NCBI RefSeq assembly: GCF_009727055.1
Contig: NC_052357.1
Location: forward strand, 7,071,929 to 7,135,928
DNA: 64,000 nucleotides
Source of the DNA: Benincasa hispida
Taxonomy: Eukaryota > Streptophyta > Magnoliopsida > Cucurbitales > Cucurbitaceae
Reading direction: 5' to 3'
In this document: one piece after another, positions 60,913-64,000 of the stretch
Position numbering within the stretch: position 1 is the first letter of the stretch
Layout: each line of letters opens with the position of its first letter
Translations under genes and position numbers: made by a program
The notes under the pieces: generated by a model
Told to the model about the DNA's origin: nothing
What the model saw: the letters and a program-made list of their open reading frames with translations, nothing else
The model's database searches: none

Positions 60913-61490
60913 TCAACTCCTATGTTTTGGAGTTGGCAATTCAGACATCGTATGAAGTTCGTGTTGGGATAAACATTTTTTGGATAAATTATCTTCTCTT
61001 GTGTAATAGAATACTAATCAACTAGAATCAACAATAATAATCAAGTAAGAACACATGCAATTTTAACATGGAAAAAAACCTCCTCAACTCCACTATAATC
61101 AATAATTGGTACAAACAAGTTCTCCCTAGTCACAACTAGAGCCATACACAATACATATCTCAAGATTAACAATCTTGGCAACAAACGACAACAATAAAGA
61201 GGAAGAAATTAGAAAGGTCTCACTATAAGTGACAAACTACTATCCACTATAATATCATTGTAGATAGCTCCAAACGAAATCTCCACCGTTTAGATTGAAG
61301 ACCCTCGTGTCAAGAACACAATGTCAAAATTTCAGCTCGATCAGACAACGAATCGACCCTCAATGGCTGAAGACGATGTTCAACGAAAGATCTCTTTTCT
61401 CTATTTTTTTTAACTGTTGTTAATTAAGGGATGAAAACCCTAAGACAAAGCGGAAACTAAAACATAGAATCATTTCTTTTTTTTCTTTTT
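60913..61490 (-). repeat. Retroelement LTR-like remnant
   Basis: Non-coding. AACATGGAAAAAAACCTCCTC and following sequence resemble LTR segments of other copia elements. Ends not defined. Confidence 0.4.
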
Positions 61491-62924
61491 TTTTTTTTCA
61501 AATTGGCATTTAAAATCTAAACAATTTTGCATGGGGATAAAAGGTAATAAGGATTAAGCATGCCATTCCAAAAAGACTAATTGTAAAGAGGAAAAAAAAC
61601 CCTACCTTGCAAATCTTTTGACAATTGAGGCTATAGAGAATTGTGAGATTCTCTTTTTTGGGATTTGAGAATATCACATAATGCTTTTTTCTTTATTTTC
61701 TAAATATAGAGAGCTTGAGAGCCCTTCTCCTCCCTCTTCAAAACAAAACAATTTTGTTAGAGAGAGAGGATGGTGAGAGAGGGAGAGAAAAACATGGGAT
61801 TGATCCCACGTTTTCTCGTATTATCCTTTTAGGGGAGTTAATTTGTTTAAATTAAATTAAATTTATTGATTAAATCATATTAAATTAAATGATCATTTAA
61901 ATCATATTTAAATGATTTAAATTGTTAAATGATTTTCTCTCACATAACCTATAATTTTAATGTGCATCTAACGTACATTAAATTTAACCTATAGTTTTGA
62001 TTTAATGAATTTAATTTAATTCAAAATTAAATTAAATTAAATTAAATTTCAATTAATTAATCATCCAATTAAATATCACATATTTAATTTACTCTCCCAT
62101 TTGAATCATATTAAAAAACATTTCTCTCATTTAACCTATAGTTTTAATGCACATCCAATACACATTATTGTTAACCTATAGTTTTCAATATGATTTTATT
62201 CATATTAAATTAATATTTGAACTCCTTTCAAATATTTTATTCTCCCATTTATTAATTTTGAATCATATCCAAAATTAATAATAAATTCTAAAATTAAACT
62301 TTATATTAAAATGTATTAACATACATTAAAAAAAAAAAAATCCAATTCTGAATTTGAACATTTCAAATTCAATTTAATGATAAATTACCTTAATACCCTT
62401 TACAAGCTAGGAAGAAGACCTAATAGACCTGCAGATTAGAAGCTCCAACGATGTGAGATTAATTGGCTAAACTCATTAACCAAATTAATCAATATTCGTA
62501 AATTATGGGTACACTCCACTAAAGACCCACAACTGCACTATTCTCACTACAAATATGTTTTTATGTCCACGGATATAGATTGATAACAACAAATTAGTCC
62601 TTCAATGAGTTTGGGTATCCTTATCTTGGTACCTTATCAAAGTGGATCATATCCATAATGTTACCAAGATAAGGTACCCAAGCTTATTTTTATACTATGA
62701 CCCTTTAGGTTGTATCTTGAACATTGATCTCTATATGTGTCTACTTACAGTTCAAGACTTATAAGTCAACCTAGGATGTTACTTTATTGGATTTTAGAGC
62801 CAATAAGACAAAATTAAATAAAACATCAATAACACTTATTAATAAGAACATTAATAACTATTTGTTAATGACGGTCGTTTAATTACATTCACTATCTACG
62901 AGTTTTAGGGCATAAAACCTAACA
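61491..62924 (-). repeat. 3' LTR of the terminal minus-strand copia element
   Basis: The minus-sense start TGTTAGGTTTTATGCCCTAA at 62924 lies next to a polypurine tract and the pol 3' end. It carries the blocks shared by the other long LTRs. An AATTAAATT-rich middle lies at 61840-62110. The far end is approximate. Confidence 0.75.
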
Positions 62925-62935
62925 AACTCCCACTT
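62925..62935 (-). other. Polypurine tract
   Basis: AAGTGGGAGTT in the minus sense, immediately before the LTR start at 62924. It is identical to the tract at 14658-14668. Confidence 0.85.
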
Positions 62936-63058
62936 GAACTAAAACTCTAGTTAGTGGGATGTATATTACATGGAACAACGGGGATGTTACAAATACAAAG
63001 TAAAATACAATAAATTAGGGCATCTCTTACTCATTACACATCTCTCACTTGCCCTAGA

Positions 63059-64000
63059 TTATACAATGTACATATCTCGTAGACCTAGATTCTCTAGATG
63101 ACTCTTGAATACTTTAGCCGAGAGAGCCTTCGTAAATGGATTGGCAATGTTGTGCTCCGAAGCGATCTTTGTGAGATCACATCTCTTCGTTGCACAATCT
63201 CCTGTATCAGGTGATACTTCTTCTCAATGTCCTATCCCTCGTTTGTGGATACGAGGTTCTTTAGAGTTGGCCACAGCCCCACTATTATCACAGTATAAGG
63301 TGATTGATAAGTTCATGTTTGGAACAACTTCCAAATCATGTAGGAACTTCCTTAGACAAACTGCTTCATTTACTGCTTTACAAGCAGCTACATACTCAGC
63401 CTCCATGGTTGAGTCTACAATGCATCCTTTCTTGATGCTACGCCATGCTATAGCTCCCACGTTTAAGATAAACACTGATCCTAACGTGGGCTTCCTAGAA
63501 TCCTTGTCAGTTTAAAAATCAGATTCCGTGTATCCCGTAAGGATCAAATCTTTAGCTCCATACATGAGCATATAGTGCTTCGTTCTCCTAAAATACTTGA
63601 GGATATTCTTAATCGTAGTCTAGTGGTCTAACTCTGGATTAGACCATTACCTACTGACTATTCCCATTGCATAACAAATGTCAGGCCTAGTGTAGAGTAT
63701 AACATACATTAAGCTGCCCAAAACTGAGGCATAGGGAATACGTCTCATATCCTCAACTTCTTTAGGTGTCTTAGGAAACTGTTTCTTAGACAAGTGAACT
63801 CCATGCCTGAAAGGAAATGAACCCTTCTTAAAGTTCTGCATCGAATATCGAATCAACATCTTGTCGATATAAGTTGCTTGAGACATAACTAGCTTTTTAT
63901 TCTTATGATCCCTAATGATTTGGATCCCAAGAACATACTGTGCTTCTCCCAAAATTTTCATTTAAAATTGGGCTGCCAGCCACTTTTTAACATGAATAAG
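63059..64000 (-). pseudogene. Copia RT/RNase H C-terminal part, running off the window
   Basis: From the window end the minus strand reads KILGEAQYVLGIQIIRD, QATYIDKML and RRIPYASVLGSLMYVILYTR (RVT_2 C-terminus). A stop follows after GIVSR, then ILKYFRRTKHYMLMYGAKDL, a second stop in ESDF-TDKDSR, and RNase H WRSIKKGCIVDSTMEAEYVA, LYCDNSGAVANS, ending NLGLRDMYIV with TAA at 63059. RNase H here is otherwise well preserved, including the DNSGA segment missing from the fragment at 5580-7095. About four lesions make it non-functional. Confidence 0.92.

Overview
This is a plant nuclear genomic window, from a eudicot. The genome is AT-rich, with GT-AG introns, several Ty1/copia retrotransposons primed by the Met-initiator tRNA, nested LTRs, MITEs, and one intron-containing BREVIS RADIX family gene. 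The style of the LTRs and of the TCTATCA-rich foldback MITE suggests a cucurbit. That taxonomic reading is an inference from memory, not a search.

The only host gene I can build completely lies on the minus strand at 30544-33293. It has five exons with canonical splice sites and encodes 363 residues, with two BRX domains and the N-terminal MLTCIAC motif. About 6 kb further along the + strand (25097-26809) lies a decayed second copy of the same gene. Matching exon pieces are in the same order and strand but carry stops and deletions, so I read this as an old tandem duplication in which one copy died.

1-24000 is a graveyard of copia elements. It holds gag, protease, integrase and RT/RNase H fragments separated by long (about 1.6-2.8 kb) LTRs in both orientations, including tail-to-tail and head-to-head inverted pairs and LTRs inserted inside gag. 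At 13427-13464 the sequence is exactly the Illumina Nextera mate-pair junction adapter (two 19-bp mosaic ends in inverted orientation), so the assembly is artefactual there and about 400 bp of LTR appears to be missing.

24000-34200 is the relatively genic part: the BRX pseudogene, a hAT-like element with an 8-bp target duplication, a long-TIR element carrying a 31-bp minisatellite, and the intact BRX-like gene with its GC-rich 5' flank. 34288-42595 is one copia element on the plus strand with both LTRs, interrupted by two minus-strand LTRs. 42600-48091 and 53013-59200 are AT-rich intergenic DNA with TIR/MITE copies and no recognisable gene. 48097-53007 is a compact 4.9-kb minus-strand copia element with 140-bp LTRs of the unusual TA...TA type, a perfect AATAC target duplication, and a pol inactivated by a frameshift at YxDD, a nonsense codon and a 55-bp tandem duplication. 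59202-64000 is again LTRs plus the 3' end of a minus-strand copia pol that runs off the window.

No rRNA, canonical tRNA, CRISPR array or bacterial-type operon was seen.
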